Source of the DNA: Corydoras sp. C115
Lineage: Eukaryota; Chordata; Actinopteri; Siluriformes; Callichthyidae
Assembly (NCBI GenBank): GCA_019802505.1
Contig: JAFMOC010000003.1
Span: 9,105,001-9,169,000 of the forward strand
Length of the DNA stretch: 64,000 nt
Direction of reading: 5' to 3'
A model generated the notes under the pieces. It did no database searches. It saw only the letters and a program-made list of their open reading frames with translations, and was not told the DNA's origin. Below are positions 47,188 through 58,946 of the stretch, piece after piece. The first letter of the stretch is position 1, and each line of letters starts with the position of its first letter. The translations under genes were made by a program, and so were the position numbers.

Positions 47188-48083
47188 CAACAGACATTTC
47201 TTAAAAAAAAATTTGTAATAGAATAAATAATTTTGTAAACGAATTAATCTATACCGTAACAAGGGGACCAACTATATTTGCAATATTTGCATTAGTCATT
47301 CTATTTAAATAATGAACATATAGGACAAAAACTTTTAGCATACAACTAAAACATACAAATAAGCATTAAACTTATATTTTATGTTTACATGAAATGCTTA
47401 GCTGTTGTAAACTGTAGAGCACACAATTATTGAAGCATAAACTTAAGTATCTTAGTTTTTATATGTATAACATCTGTCTGGCATGGGTATGTATGAACGA
47501 GACAGAATGCTCAGAGCCAGGTTAGACCAACCATACGGCTATATTGTCTGTCTCAACAAAGTTTAAGAAAAACAAGTGCTTGCACATTAGCTTTCATCCT
47601 CTTCAACATATGCTATTTTTCCTTGAAGTGTTTTTAGGACAAATTTTTAGCCAGCCTCATAATTAGACACTGACGAAAAGATGCCACAGGCTTTGAAGTG
47701 GGTGTTTCTGGAGCATGCTGACTCTATGCTTGTTTGATATTCGGTGTTACAATTGAATTACATCATGTCTAAGTGTAAAAAAGTACACTCAATTTGAAAC
47801 TATAGTTTGTATTAGTACAAAGAAGGGATTTGAAGGATTAAGGACTATAACATTTATGCAATGAGTTTTATTGTTAAATATTGTTAAATATATGCATGGA
47901 CAGTGGGGGGGTCCATATGGACTGTGGAACCCTTGTATGGGTTGTTTAGGATGTGCTTGCAAATTGCTTATTTGCAATTCTTTACAAATTTTTGTGACGT
48001 GCGTGTTTTTGTTTTTGGCCACCATCACCGTAAAAGATGATGTATGTACTTAGAGATGTATGCAGACTCAGGTAAAGCGTAAA
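47188..48083. other. Unrecognised stretch
   Basis: AT-rich. Contains the direct repeat ttgttaaatattgttaaata at 47871-47890. No gene. Confidence 0.45.
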
Positions 48084-48095
48084 CTGCTCGGTATA

Positions 48096-48450
48096 TTCAT
48101 TCATTCATTCATTCATTATCTCCCGCTTTATCCTCTATTAGGGTCGCGGTGGGGTTCCCCATGCCTATCCAGGGGAGAATGTTTCGGGCGCTGGGCAGAT
48201 AGACCCAGGACAGGGTGACAATCCATCACTGGGCACACACTCACTCACACAGACACACTCTATATGGGGCAATTTTGGAGAATTCAATTGACTTGATCCA
48301 TGTTTTTGGACTGTGGGAGGAAACCGGAGAACCCGGAGGAAACCCACGCGGACACGGGGAGAACATGGAAACTCCACCCAGATGGGGATTCGAACCAGGA
48401 ATCCCAAGCGTTGAGAGGTGAACGTGCTAACCACTAAGCCACCGTGCCGC
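48096..48450 (-). repeat. Full-length tRNA-derived SINE with near-perfect TSD
   Basis: CTGCTCGGTATA (48084-48095) and CTGCTCAGTATA (48451-48462) differ at one base. Long (ATTC)n tail. Confidence 0.93.
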
Positions 48451-48715
48451 CTGCTCAGTATAATCTCAGGGAATGCATAATTCTCTCATAAAGTTCTATG
48501 TTCAGGATAGCATTTAACATGTCAACTTCGCCCTCTATTCTGTTTTTACAGTTCTAATAAAGCACTTTGGATAAAAAATAAACTTACTTGCTGTTGTGTT
48601 CATTGTGTCAATAAGGTATGGCAAAACTTTGGATCAAAGAAACTGAAAAAACCTCCAGTGAAGTAAAGCGGCATCTGGAAAAAGAGTGAGCTAGAAGCTG
48701 CATACAGGGCCCAGC

Positions 48716-48892
48716 ATGGGACGTAGGATGTTGCTGAAACTCTTATGCTTTGACAGCAAAGCAGTGTGGGAACACTATCACACTCAGCTCCACACAGGAG
48801 ACAACAGTGCGGCTCAGACACTGAAAGATTTTCTGGATTTGCCAGAGAGAAAACACGGCCAGCTGGAGAGGCTAAGGGCAGCGGTGCAGTAA
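48716..48892 (+). other. 58-codon open frame of unknown origin
   Basis: The frame from MGRRMLLKLLCFDSKAVW ends LPERKHGQLERLRAAVQ and TAA, with AATAAA overlapping the stop. Its composition looks protein-like (few rare residues, an amphipathic C-terminal stretch). Upstream sequence is coding-like in other frames (SELEAAYRAQHG), so it may be the 3' end of a processed pseudogene or a terminal exon. I do not recognise the family. Confidence 0.35.
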
Positions 48893-49111
48893 TAAAATTT
48901 GATTACATTGAAACATACAAAGCAGGTATAGTTCATCTAAAATAATTCTTCCCCACAGATTTCTTTTAGATTATCAAGGGTCTTCTGTTCTCTCTTGTGC
49001 ATTCTCTTTTTAAGTTTACCTCATGTATTTTTTTTAAACAGGTTTGATTTAGGGAACTAAATTCCTAAATGCTAAATCTCTTAACCCTTTTCTTGCCAGG
49101 GGTGCTAATCA

Positions 49112-49200
49112 GTGGCGTGCCGTGCATTTCACAGCTAGGTCTTCAGTAATGATCCACATGTGAATCACTGATTTATGGCTATGAAATCATCTTTTTATGC
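49112..49200 (+). mobile_element. End fragment related to the MITE at 53520
   Basis: cagtggcgtgccgtgcattt then cacagctaggtcttcagtaat matches the complement of the right end of that MITE. Confidence 0.55.
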
Positions 49201-49485
49201 TGAAATCAGTATAAAGACCCATGTCGTCACAGATAGATAACTAGTTGTGACGGTGGTGCAGCGGCGCTGGGTAAGAAAACAGATACACCTGACGTGGGTC
49301 CGCTGATGAACATGTGTGCACTTTATAATCTGCAGAGATTGACCACGAGCTACTGGAAAGTGGGCCCACAGCAAATACCAATGGCCAATGCCATAAGATC
49401 TCTCTCTTTCTATATATCATATTGTAGTTCTGTTTATTGTATAGTGTATAGTGTATACTGTTAGAGACAACACCTACCACACCAC

Positions 49486-49892
49486 TAGGGCTGTATTCAA
49501 CTACAGATTTTCGTAGTCGAATCTGATTCGTCAGATTTTCCCTATAGTCGACTGATAGTCGAATCAGTTAAAATTTCACCACAAGATGGCGCTATAAGCG
49601 TAGTTTTTAAAAAAGATTTTTAAAAAATATTTTACTTGTTTTTCTAACAAAAGAAAACCTTTTTTTTTGTTTTTGTTTTTTCTTTTTTTTTCTAGAAATT
49701 AGGATGATTTTATTTGACAAAAGGCTATATATATATAACGAAAACAAAGACATTTCATGTAAAAACTAATGCTTAGCAGCAGCCATGGACACCCCCATGT
49801 GGTTAAATGGTACATTCGACTATGAGGTTCATAGTCGACTACGGTTCTCCGAATCGAATCGTCGAATCAGCGAATATTGCAGCTCACCCCTA
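49486..49892. mobile_element. hAT-type MITE with 8-bp TSD
   Basis: A 407-bp element with perfect CACACCAC at 49478-49485 and 49893-49900. The ends are short inverted repeats (TAGGGCTG and the complement of CACCCCTA). The interior has palindromic TAGTCGA-rich sequence and no frame. An 8-bp duplication is the hAT signature. Confidence 0.85.
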
Positions 49893-50045
49893 CACACCAC
49901 ATTACTTGTATGTATAATATACTTTTCCAATAAAGTGGATACTCTACTCTGTACTTTATATTTGAGTATATTGCATTTTTCTCTTCCTTTTAAATAAGTG
50001 CTTATTGTTCATACTTTTTTAATCCTAATATTTTTAGTACATTAT

Positions 50046-51169
50046 TGTAAGAAATCCAGGTTCTGTCTCTGTCTCTCCGTCACGATCTGTCACTCGCTCT
50101 CTCAGCCCCGCCTTCTAGTTCCGCTTTCGCTCCATCACCAGGTGAGGCTGATTACTTCTGATGGGTCGTTTATCTTATTTAAACGCTGTTTTCACACTGA
50201 ACGAACGCGAAGTATTGTCCCTGGTTATACCACACATACCGAGCGAGTTTGCTGTTTATCCTAAGTCTGTTTCTGTCTGCTTCAGTCGTGTTGTCTATCT
50301 GGTCTTGGTGAGTGTTTGTATTAGCGTGTTAGCATCTGTGTTCTCACCTCTGTGTTTAGACTAGCGTGTTGTGGTTGTATGAGTGAACGTCTGTGTGATT
50401 CTGTGGTCGCTCCCAATATCCTGTTGTTTAATCCTCTTTCTGTTTCCAGTGTTCACCCTGTCCCTAGAGTCCTGTGTCCCGGGAGCAATCGTTGTCTCTG
50501 TTCGTCTGCTCAGGTGGTTCGACTTTGGCAGGTTGGGGCGGAGTTCACGCTCACCCTAGCTCGCTCCGCTGGCACGTCACCACGTGGGGTCATCCGTGTA
50601 TCAGTGTTCACTCAGTTTATTAACATTTCTGATCTGCATACTAACACTCCATCTATCGGTGAACTAACATTGTTTTCTCTCTTGTATATTAACCATCTTG
50701 CTGTCTACCCTCCCCTTGTGTGTTTCAGTTTCGTTTTGAGCCGCTCGACGTTTTGTTCAGTTCACCGAATCTCTTTGAGCACATTCATCACTGATTCTTC
50801 CTTCAGGGTTTGGTCTAGCACTTTCTTTGACACTCATATCTGTTCTATCATAGGGTTTGTTATTTTGTCTACTAAAGACAACCTCACTAGATATTTCCCA
50901 GTTTCGTCATGCATAGCCAGTGTAGGGTTCTCTTTCTACAGCGTATTCTTGATCTCTGTGTACCTTGTTATAGTTGGTTTGTTCTTTTGCTCGGTGTTGT
51001 GCTCTGCCCAGTCTCCCGTTCCAGGTGCCACACCTCAGCCTGGGTCCAGTTGGCAGCAACGCTCTCATTCAGTACTCCTCCTGCATTACCCTACCTCTGC
51101 CTTGCTTCTCAATAAATATTAATTGTTCTGCATCTACGTCTCCAGACTCTTTACGTACAGATTCTGACA
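50046..51169 (+). repeat. Candidate solo LTR
   Basis: A 1124-bp TG...CA segment (TGTAAGAAATCC to GATTCTGACA) with a TATA-like ttatctTATTTAAACG near 50171, AATAAA at about 51111, and near-duplicate flanks ATTAT/ATTAC. The 256-codon open frame inside is Ser/Cys/Phe-rich with no domain and is judged non-coding. No second LTR or internal region was seen. Confidence 0.5.
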
Positions 51170-51286
51170 ATTACTTGGTTAATGGATTAATAAAGTATTC
51201 TTATTCAGATTATGATATAAAATTTTTTTTTTTGAAAAATTAATAAAATTAAATTATTAAATCATGATGGCGGCAATACAAAGGGG

Positions 51287-51498
51287 CAGTCCAAAAACAT
51301 GGATCAAGTCAATTGAATCCTCAAAATTGCCCCATATAGAGTGTGTCTGTGTGAGTGAGTGAGTGTGTGCCCAGCGATGGATTGGCGCCCTGTCCTGGGT
51401 CTATCTGCCCAGTGCCCGAGACGTTCTCCCCTGGATGGGCATTGGGAACCCCACCGCGACCCTAATAGAGAATAAAGCGGGAGATAATTAATGAATGA
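51287..51498 (+). repeat. 5'-truncated SINE
   Basis: From cagtccaaaaacatggatc to the aatgaatg tail. Confidence 0.88.
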
Positions 51499-52118
51499 AA
51501 ATATAAAGTATTTGAATAAGCACATCACGGTACACTATACAACCAAAGGAATGAGACAATGAGAATGTGAAATATTAGTAACAATGAGAAATATCAGAAT
51601 TAGAGTTTTCTAAGATTTACTAAAAATACAGTAGACAGGGACATTTCATAATGTTGGTCTGAAATTGCCATGACTGAATTAATTTCAGATTTGAGCTATG
51701 TAGCAAGAATAGTATTTGCTTTGAAGGAAAAAATGGATTTTATTCATCATTGTACACACACATACATACAGTGCGCAAGAGTTGTGCATGTTTATGGAAA
51801 AAGGACAATGTTCCAAAATTCCACTAGGTTGCTACCCAACACTATTCTTTCCTAACCTATTTTCTCTCTTTGTTTTTTTACATTTAGGTTTTTTTTTCCA
51901 TCTGTTTTTTTTTCTCTGTTCTCCATCTTTTTCCCTTGTGTGCTTCACCCCACACTCTCCGCATTGTCTGAGGTTGAAATCAGCTCTAGTTGTGCAGATT
52001 GGAGTAGACAGCAAAGAGAACTAAGCTCAGTTCTGACCTAGAAACAGAGAAGAGAAATAAGAAGGGAACATAAAAAAACAGGAAAAGGTTACTATGAGGA
52101 CAATACTGCTGTCCTTGT

Positions 52119-52149
<31 letters not shown>

Positions 52150-53511
52150 CATGTGCAAGCAAGAGACAGGAGAGTCAGAGAATGAAGGACAGAGGAAAGT
52201 ACAGATGGCATATTAACAGCAACATGCAGCAGACTTCTCTTTCTTACTTCTGGTGTAGAGCTGCTGGTCCATAGAGATATCACATTCCTCTCATTTCTGT
52301 ATGCATCTAGTCAAGCTATGCTGTGTTGTATTTGATTTGTTAGACCGGCCATTATAGTTGCCTTCAAAGGTGCAATGATACTACTAAGCTACAGCATTTG
52401 CTCGTATAACAAGCAACAGGTAGAAAGTCAGATTACAAAAATTGTATGTAGGGAAGTAAAAATACATTAATATACTGTATATGAACAGAAATAAAAAAAA
52501 AATAATGTGATGTGCAAACAGGATGTTGTGAAAGACCAAACTATTAAGAGAATTTACAGTTGGCTCTTCTTCTGATGAGCAGCCTTGTATATGGCACCAG
52601 GGTACAATTGGAGTTAGGTAAATTGGGGTTAGGAATTGAACACATATAGTAGTTGATCAGACCACTTAAACAGAAAAAAAATTATACTCAATAGAAACTT
52701 ATTTACCAATTAACACCCAAATTAACACAATAATTCACGTAACAAAAATAAGAATTACCTTAAATAAGAATTACGTTAAGATAATACAGTATAATACATA
52801 ATGCACAATAAATAACTAAATGTGCGCTTAAATGAACTAAAATGCTCATAAACCAGTGTCGATGTATTCATAAGGGAAAAAAGATCCAGAATATAAGCAC
52901 TACATTTAATAATTTTAAATATCATTAGTTACTGCACATACAGCCATTACAGACAAAATGGAGATAAACAAAACACAAATGCTTAATTTATGTGGATTTA
53001 AACTTTGGTTTTGTGGTTTTAAGTCCACCCATGCTTTTGTGTGAGCAAACATCCTTAACATCAGCAGAAGCAGACAGTTGGGTTGACTATAAGCCACTAG
53101 CATGATGTCTCATGAGAAATAGACAAAAAAACAAACCCTCTCCTAAAATGAGCGAGATAAACAAGAGAATGTTTTAGAAATTTGATCATACTAAATGCAG
53201 ATCCAAGGAAACAAGGACACTAGCAACTAGAAAAATAAGGAAATGTTGCCCTGGAGAAGGGAATTCAGTAAACAACAAAGAGTAAGGAATTGACCTGTTT
53301 GTATTACAACATACATAACTTGCTGTCTTTATTTCACTCATAATACATTAAGACTGCTGAACCACAGAGAGTGCAGTGCTCAAAAAGGTTCCAGTGACAT
53401 AGCCTCAGTTAGAAATGTCTAATGTCATTCCCTGTCATTGCCACATGTCTTCCTCTGTCATTATTCAGATACCAAACTGGACTCATATTTTGATGGGGCA
53501 GTGTATAATGT
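51499..53511. other. Unrecognised intergenic stretch
   Basis: Contains a (GT)n run at 52121-52150 and T-rich tracts at 51870-51915. No gene or known repeat seen. Confidence 0.45.
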
Positions 53512-53519
53512 CCCCAAAA

Positions 53520-53803
53520 CAGTGGCGGGCATTCAGGGCCTTCTCTGAAGGCATTAAAATATATAGGAAAAAATAGGGTGGGTTTTGTTTAAAAAAATCA
53601 GGATTTAAACAGGATTTTTTTTATTTTTGAGTTTATTGTTGACGATTTAAATGTTGTGGCTAAACAGTGAAACAGGGAAGGTTTTATACTGCATTTCTGT
53701 GTAATAAGATGTTTTAATAGCCATAAAATAGTTATTGACAGGTGGATTAATTCAGACGGAGTAATATTGAAGACAAAGCTGTGAAATGCACGGCCCACTA
53801 CTG
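53520..53803. mobile_element. hAT-type MITE with 8-bp TSD
   Basis: 284 bp. The ends pair as CAGTGGCGGGC and the complement of GCCCACTACTG. CCCCAAAA (53512-53519) and CCCCAAAT (53804-53811) flank it with one mismatch. Related pieces are at 37380 and 49112. Confidence 0.75.
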
Positions 53804-53811
53804 CCCCAAAT

Positions 53812-54540
53812 CCACCGCCCAATTTTGCCAAATTGTGTGAAATAAGTTGGGTCCAATATTTGCACTCATTTGTACCACTCCAACAAATATTGTGTTTGAC
53901 CCCACATCCGAAAAGAGACTGATTGAGACAGGATCTGGAATGTGGGATTCGTGTGCATCTACATCAGGGGTAAATGTCTGTATGCAACCTGGTAAATTAT
54001 CAAGTTTTTAGACAATAATCAGAATCAGACTACTTTATCAATCTCTGGAGGGAAATTGCAGTTTTTGCAGATGCTCCATTTTTTGTGCTATATACAGAAG
54101 AAGAGTAAGGATTAACACTAAGCACAATAAAAGTAAAATGTAACTAAAAAATAATACAGAATTAAGAAAAGAGTGAGTGGAGGTTGGTGGTTGCCTAACA
54201 GAATTGATTCTGTGTCCTAATCAATTTTTTATTTTTGGCTGTTAGACTTGGGGTGAAGCCTAGAGTATTTGTATCTTCTGATTGGCCCTCAAAAACTGAC
54301 CTCGTATCACAATCAGAGATGCAGTCAGAAGGGAACCCATAGACACTGACTACATGCTGCAACTGTTATTTGGCCATGTCCTTGTAGAGAACCTTATAAA
54401 ACATCACCAACTAATTAAAAAGAGGCCATAAAAGATTAAATTTGCAACAATGTACGAGAGAGGATGTAGTTGGATGTACGAGAGAAACCATGTAGTTGGT
54501 CTGCTGGTCAGATGATTTTTGTTTTTGAAACAGACATGGC
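53812..54540. other. Unrecognised stretch
   Basis: Bases 54010-54060 (aatcagactactttatc, tggagggaaattgcag) resemble a LINE 3' end, otherwise nothing is readable. Confidence 0.4.
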
Positions 54541-54760
54541 ATGCTGTGCCAATTTATTAATGTCCTTGTTTCTCACATCATGCTAGTGGCTTTTTCTGTT
54601 TCTGTTTCTGCTGACATCAGTAACGTTTGCTCATGTTTGTCAAAAAACTTTCTACTGCTAAATTCTGATAAAACTGAGTTTCTAGTAGTTGGACCCAAGG
54701 ACAATATTGACAAAGTTTCTAACACTGTGTTAAACCTTGATAACTCCTTAATAAGATAAG
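54541..54760 (+). pseudogene. L2-like LINE reverse transcriptase fragment
   Basis: Frame with FLLLNSDKTEFLVVGPK, a conserved block after the RT active site in L2/CR1-type LINEs. Cut off by the tail of the minus-strand LINE. Confidence 0.68.
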
Positions 54761-54772
54761 ATATCCATCCAT

Positions 54773-57141
54773 CCATCCATCCATCCATTATCTTCCGCTT
54801 GTCCGGGGTTCGGGTCGCGGGGGCAGCAACCGAAGTAGGGAGACCCAGACCTCCCTCGCCCCAGCCACCTCCACCAGCTTGACTGGGGGAACCCCGAGGC
54901 GTTCCCAGACCAGCTGAGAGATATAATCCCTCCAGTGTGTCCTGGGTCTTCCCTGGGGTCTCCTTCCAGCCGGACTTGCCTGGAACACCTCCCTAGGAAG
55001 GCGCCAAGGAGGCATCCTTACCAGATGCCCGAACCACCTCAACTGGCTCCTTTCGATGCGGAGGAGTAGCGGCTCCACTCCGAGTGGAATAGCCCGGATG
55101 ACCGAGCTTCTCACCCTATCTCTAAGGGAGAGCCCAGCCATCCTGCGGAGAAAACCCATTTCGGCCGCTTGTATTCGCGATCTTGTTCTTTCGGTCATTA
55201 CCCAAAGCTCATGACCATAGGTGAGGGTCGGAACGTAGATCGACTGGTAAATCGAGAGCCTTGCCTTGTGGCTCAGCTCCTTCTTTACCACAACAGACCA
55301 GTATAGGGTCTGCATCACTGCTGACCCCGCGCTGATCCGTCTGTCAATCACACGCTCCATCTTACCATCACTCATGACCAAGACCCCGAGATACTTAAAC
55401 TCCTCCACTTGAGGGAAGATCTGATCCCTGACCCAGAGAGGACCCTTTTCCGGCTGAGAACCATGGCCTCAGATTTGTAGGTGCTGATTCTCATCCCGGC
55501 CGCTTCACACTCGGCTGCAAACCGATCCAGTAAGAGCTGAAGTTCGCAGCCTGATGATGCTAACAGGACCACATCGTCTGCAAATAGCAGCGACGTGATC
55601 CTCAGATCACCAGACCGGACACCCTCCATCCCCTGGCTGCGCCTAGAAATTCTGTCCATATAAATTATGAACAGAACCGGTGACAAAGGACAGCCCTGAC
55701 GGAGTCCAACCCTCACTGGAAACCAGTCCGACTTACTGCTGGCCATGCGAACCAAGCGCCTGCTTCACAAATACAGGGACTGAATGGCCCGTAGTAAGGA
55801 GCCATGTACACCATACTCACGAAGCACCTCCCACAGAATACCCCTAGGGACACAGTCGAAAGCCTTCTCCAGATCTACAAAGCACATGTAGACTGGTTGG
55901 GCAAACTCCCATGAACCCTCAAGGATCCTGGAGAGAGTGAAGAGCTGGTCCAGTGTTCCACGACCAGGACGAAAACCACACTGCTCCTCCTGGATCCGAG
56001 GTTCGACTATCAGTCGGACTCTCTTCTCCAGTACCCAAGTTCAAGTTCAAGTTCAAGTTATTTATTTATATAGCGCTTTTTACAACAGTACATTGTCACA
56101 AAGCAGCTTTACAGAATGAAAAGCCTTTAAACCCCCAAAGAGCAAGCCGAAGCGACAGTGGCAAGAAAAAACTCCCTTTTATGTTGTTATTTAAGGAAGA
56201 AACCTTGGGAGGACCAAGACTCAGTGGGGGACTCATCCTCCTTGAGCGGCCAGGCAGCAACAACAATGTAGGACAGCTATGTACAGATATTAAACAAATG
56301 GAAAAACTAACAACTGGAAAACTATATGTGAATCCATTAGGGGGCATTCTGCAGGACCGCCTTGTCAGGTTCCATCCAGTATTTGTCAGCAGAGCCATGG
56401 ATGAAGATCTCCAGGAAGCCGGGGGTCACCTCAAAAGAAACAGAAAAGGAAGGCAAACCACATACTAATGTACCCCTGCATAGACTTTGCCGGGGAGGCT
56501 GAGGAGTGTAATTCCCCTGTAATTGGAACACACCCTCTGGTCCCCCTTTTTAAAAAGAGGCACCACCACCCCCGTCTGCCAGTCCAGAGGCACTGCCCCC
56601 GATGACCATGCATGTTGAAAAGGCGCGTCAGCCAAGACTGCCTCACAACATCCAGAGCTTTGAGGAACTCCGGGCGGATCTCATCCACCCCAGAAGCCCT
56701 GCCACCAAGGAGCCCTCTGACTACCTTAGCGACTTCAGCCACAGTGATGGACAAGCCTCCCCCTGGGTCCTCTTACTCTGCCTCCTCTCCGGAGGGCATA
56801 TTGGTGGGATTGAGAAGGTCCTTGAAGTATTCCTTCCACCGCCTAATGACGTCCCCAGTCGAAGTCAACAGTGCACCCCCTCCACTATATACTGTGTTGG
56901 TGGCACACTGCTTTCCCCTCCTGAGTCGCCTGACAGTTTGCCAGAATCTTCTAGGAGCCGACCGAAAGTCACTTTCCAAAGTCTCACCGAACTCCTCCCA
57001 CACCCGGGTTTTTGCCTCCACGACGCACGAAGCCGCAAATCGCTTGGCCTGTCGGTTCCGGTCAGCTGCTTCTGGAGTCCCACAAGCCAACCATGCCTGA
57101 TAGGACTCCTTCTTCAGCTTGACGGCATCCCTTACACGGGG
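54773..57141 (-). mobile_element. 5'-truncated LINE (RTE-like) with tetranucleotide tail
   Basis: Minus-orientation non-LTR element ending at a (CATC)n tail (54773-54788). It carries broken reverse transcriptase and C-terminal frames and an inserted repeat at 56037-56468. The 5' end is cut at 57141 next to a gataa-type repeat. The clade assignment to RTE-like is from overall resemblance of the C-terminal region and tail, not from an alignment. Confidence 0.85.
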
Positions 57142-57150
57142 TGATAAGAT
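54788..57150 (-). pseudogene. LINE reverse transcriptase, fragmented ORF
   Basis: In transcript order: WEEFGETLESDFRSAPRRFW and RRWKEYFKDLLNP (57150-56780); LLGGRASGVDEIRPEFLKAL (56754-56600), the RT entry block; RVGLRQGCPLSPVLFIIYMD and the active-site FADDVVLLAS (55755-55372); then MEEFKYLGVLV...WVMTERTRSRIQAAEM, RSQLRWFGHLVRMP and RPQGRPRTHWRDYI (55408-54788), the C-terminal part. Frame changes and the inserted repeat make it non-functional. Confidence 0.87.
56037..56468 (-). repeat. L2-tailed repeat inserted in the LINE
   Basis: Minus copy of the family at 31079-31529, with the (TTGAAC)n tail at 56037-56056. LINE coding sequence resumes on both sides. Confidence 0.82.
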
Positions 57151-57545
57151 AAGATAAGATAAACCTTTATTTGTCCCGCAATGGGGAAATTTACATTTCT
57201 CAGCAGCAGATACAGACACATGTGGCTAACACAACTAGGGGGCCATATGCACTATTACATATCTTCACTTAAAGGTTAACCGTTTACATACTTTCTAAAT
57301 GTCTAAATGTCTACAAACTCACAAGTGTTTACTGTGTACTGTCTGTGGCACTGTTCACTTCCCATTACTGGAATGTTTATTGTACTGTGTATTGTCCTGT
57401 ATTTATTGTAATCCTTGTGTTTGCACACATGCACTTTATGTTGGTTGTGTAGTAACTGTTTTGTGTAGCACCTTGTTCTTGTCTCGTTCCACATATTCTG
57501 TACAGTACTTTATATTGTTGGAATGACAAATAAAACACTTGAATA
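57142..57545 (+). repeat. gataa-type repeat and LINE-3'UTR-like sequence
   Basis: gataagataagataaacctt then cccgcaatggggaaattt (compare 29026-29097). The following part ends in ggaatgacaaataaaacact, like a fish LINE 3' UTR. Class uncertain. Confidence 0.45.
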
Positions 57546-57624
57546 CTTGCAAGTGCATGAATGTACACTAAATAGCTCATAATAAAAACATGAAATTCTT
57601 TATTTGTTTAATATATTAAAATCA

Positions 57625-57759
57625 CAGTGATGGATTGGCACCCTGTCCTGGGTGTATCTGCCCAGCGCCTGAGACGTTCTCCCCTGGATGTGCATGGGGA
57701 ACCCCACTGCGACCCTAATAGAGGATAAAGCGGGAGAGAATGAATGAATGAATGAATGA
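57625..57759 (+). repeat. 5'-truncated SINE with 12-bp TSD
   Basis: ATATTAAAATCA flanks it at 57613-57624 and 57760-57771. Only the last third of the SINE plus an (AATG)n tail. Confidence 0.92.
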
Positions 57760-57944
57760 ATATTAAAATCAGATATCTGAATAAATAATATATAGGCAGT
57801 ACTTTATGGAGTCTTAGATCACAGTTCATTTTGATTGTGCTAACTGCAGAAGTGCATGAATTTCAGCAGAGTTTTTTAAATGTTTACAAATTTGGCTTTG
57901 AGGATCACTGTGGAATACTTGTGTTTACAGGGAAAGGTCTAGTT

Positions 57945-58938
57945 CAGGGGTGCTCAATACGTCCATTGCGATCGACCGGTCGAAGAGGTGTCAGGTAGAT
58001 CGCAATGGAGGTTTGAGAGAAAAAAACCTTTATCACGTATCAGTGCTTTTTTTTACAGCACAGTATCGGAAGCGCTTATACACATGCGCGCACACATTCA
58101 CACACAATGGGATTCATTCTAAATCACGATCTCTATCGTTCTGCAAGCGAGCAGTTTGGGCCTCCAACCCCTCCATCTCTTTCAGTGTTCCCAAAACCGG
58201 CACGTGGCCACGCCTCCGTGCCTAAATCCGAAGCACTGCCTCGAGAATAATCTACATTAGCTAGTTTCTGTTTGTGTTTTTGCACTTTATTTGACTGACA
58301 AGACGAGTGAAGGACGAGTGAAGCTCAAAAAGAACTAAAATGTTCCACTTTCATTTAGAGTGGGGGGGAGTGAATATTTTTTTTACAGTGTCAAACTCAA
58401 AATGCATTTGCTTTCATTAATGTTCATGTTCTGTTTGGGGGCGGCACAGTGGCTTAGTGGTTAGCATGTTCTCCTCTCAGCGCTAGGGATTCCCAGTTCG
58501 AATCCCAATCTGGGTGGAGTTTCCATGTTCTCCCTGTGTCCACGTGACTTTCCTCCGGGATCCTCCAGCACCCGAAATTTTCTCCCCTGGATGGGCATGG
58601 GGAACCCCCCCATGACCCTAATAGAGGATAAAGCGGAAGATAATGGATGGATGGATGGATGCTCTGTTTGGGGAAATGTGGGTTACAGTGATTGTTTTAC
58701 ATTTTTGCTGTATACTGTGTTTGTGTGTACTAAAATCAGGTTTTCCTGATTTCTCCGTGCTATTTGATGGAATGTGTTTAATAAAAGAGCATTTCTAACA
58801 GATTCGACAATACTAACATGATGTGTGTAAACAGGTTTCAATATAAAAGCCTAAAAAATAGAGATTGACCCCGGTAGATCTCGATGACCTGTCCAATGGA
58901 AAAGTAGATCTCGGGCCAGTAAAGTGAGGGCACCCCTG
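57945..58938. mobile_element. Non-autonomous hAT element with a nested SINE
   Basis: Ends CAGGGGTGCTCAATAC and the complement of GAGGGCACCCCTG, with GTCTAGTT (57937-57944) and GTGTAGTT (58939-58946) differing at one of 8 bases. The interior has no transposase frame. A SINE occupies 58441-58662. Confidence 0.83.
58441..58662 (+). repeat. SINE with internal deletion, inside the hAT element
   Basis: TCTGTTTGGGG flanks it at 58430-58440 and 58663-58673. The central ~150 bases are missing, joining the 5' half to the last ~90 bases. Confidence 0.92.
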
Positions 58939-58946
58939 GTGTAGTT

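Noticed and set aside
50352..51122. 256-codon open frame starting MFRLACCGCM
   Set aside because: No domain, odd Ser/Cys/Phe-rich composition, and it lies wholly within a candidate solo LTR.
56602..57144. Plus-strand 180-codon frame over the LINE
   Set aside because: It is the antisense shadow of LINE reverse-transcriptase coding sequence.
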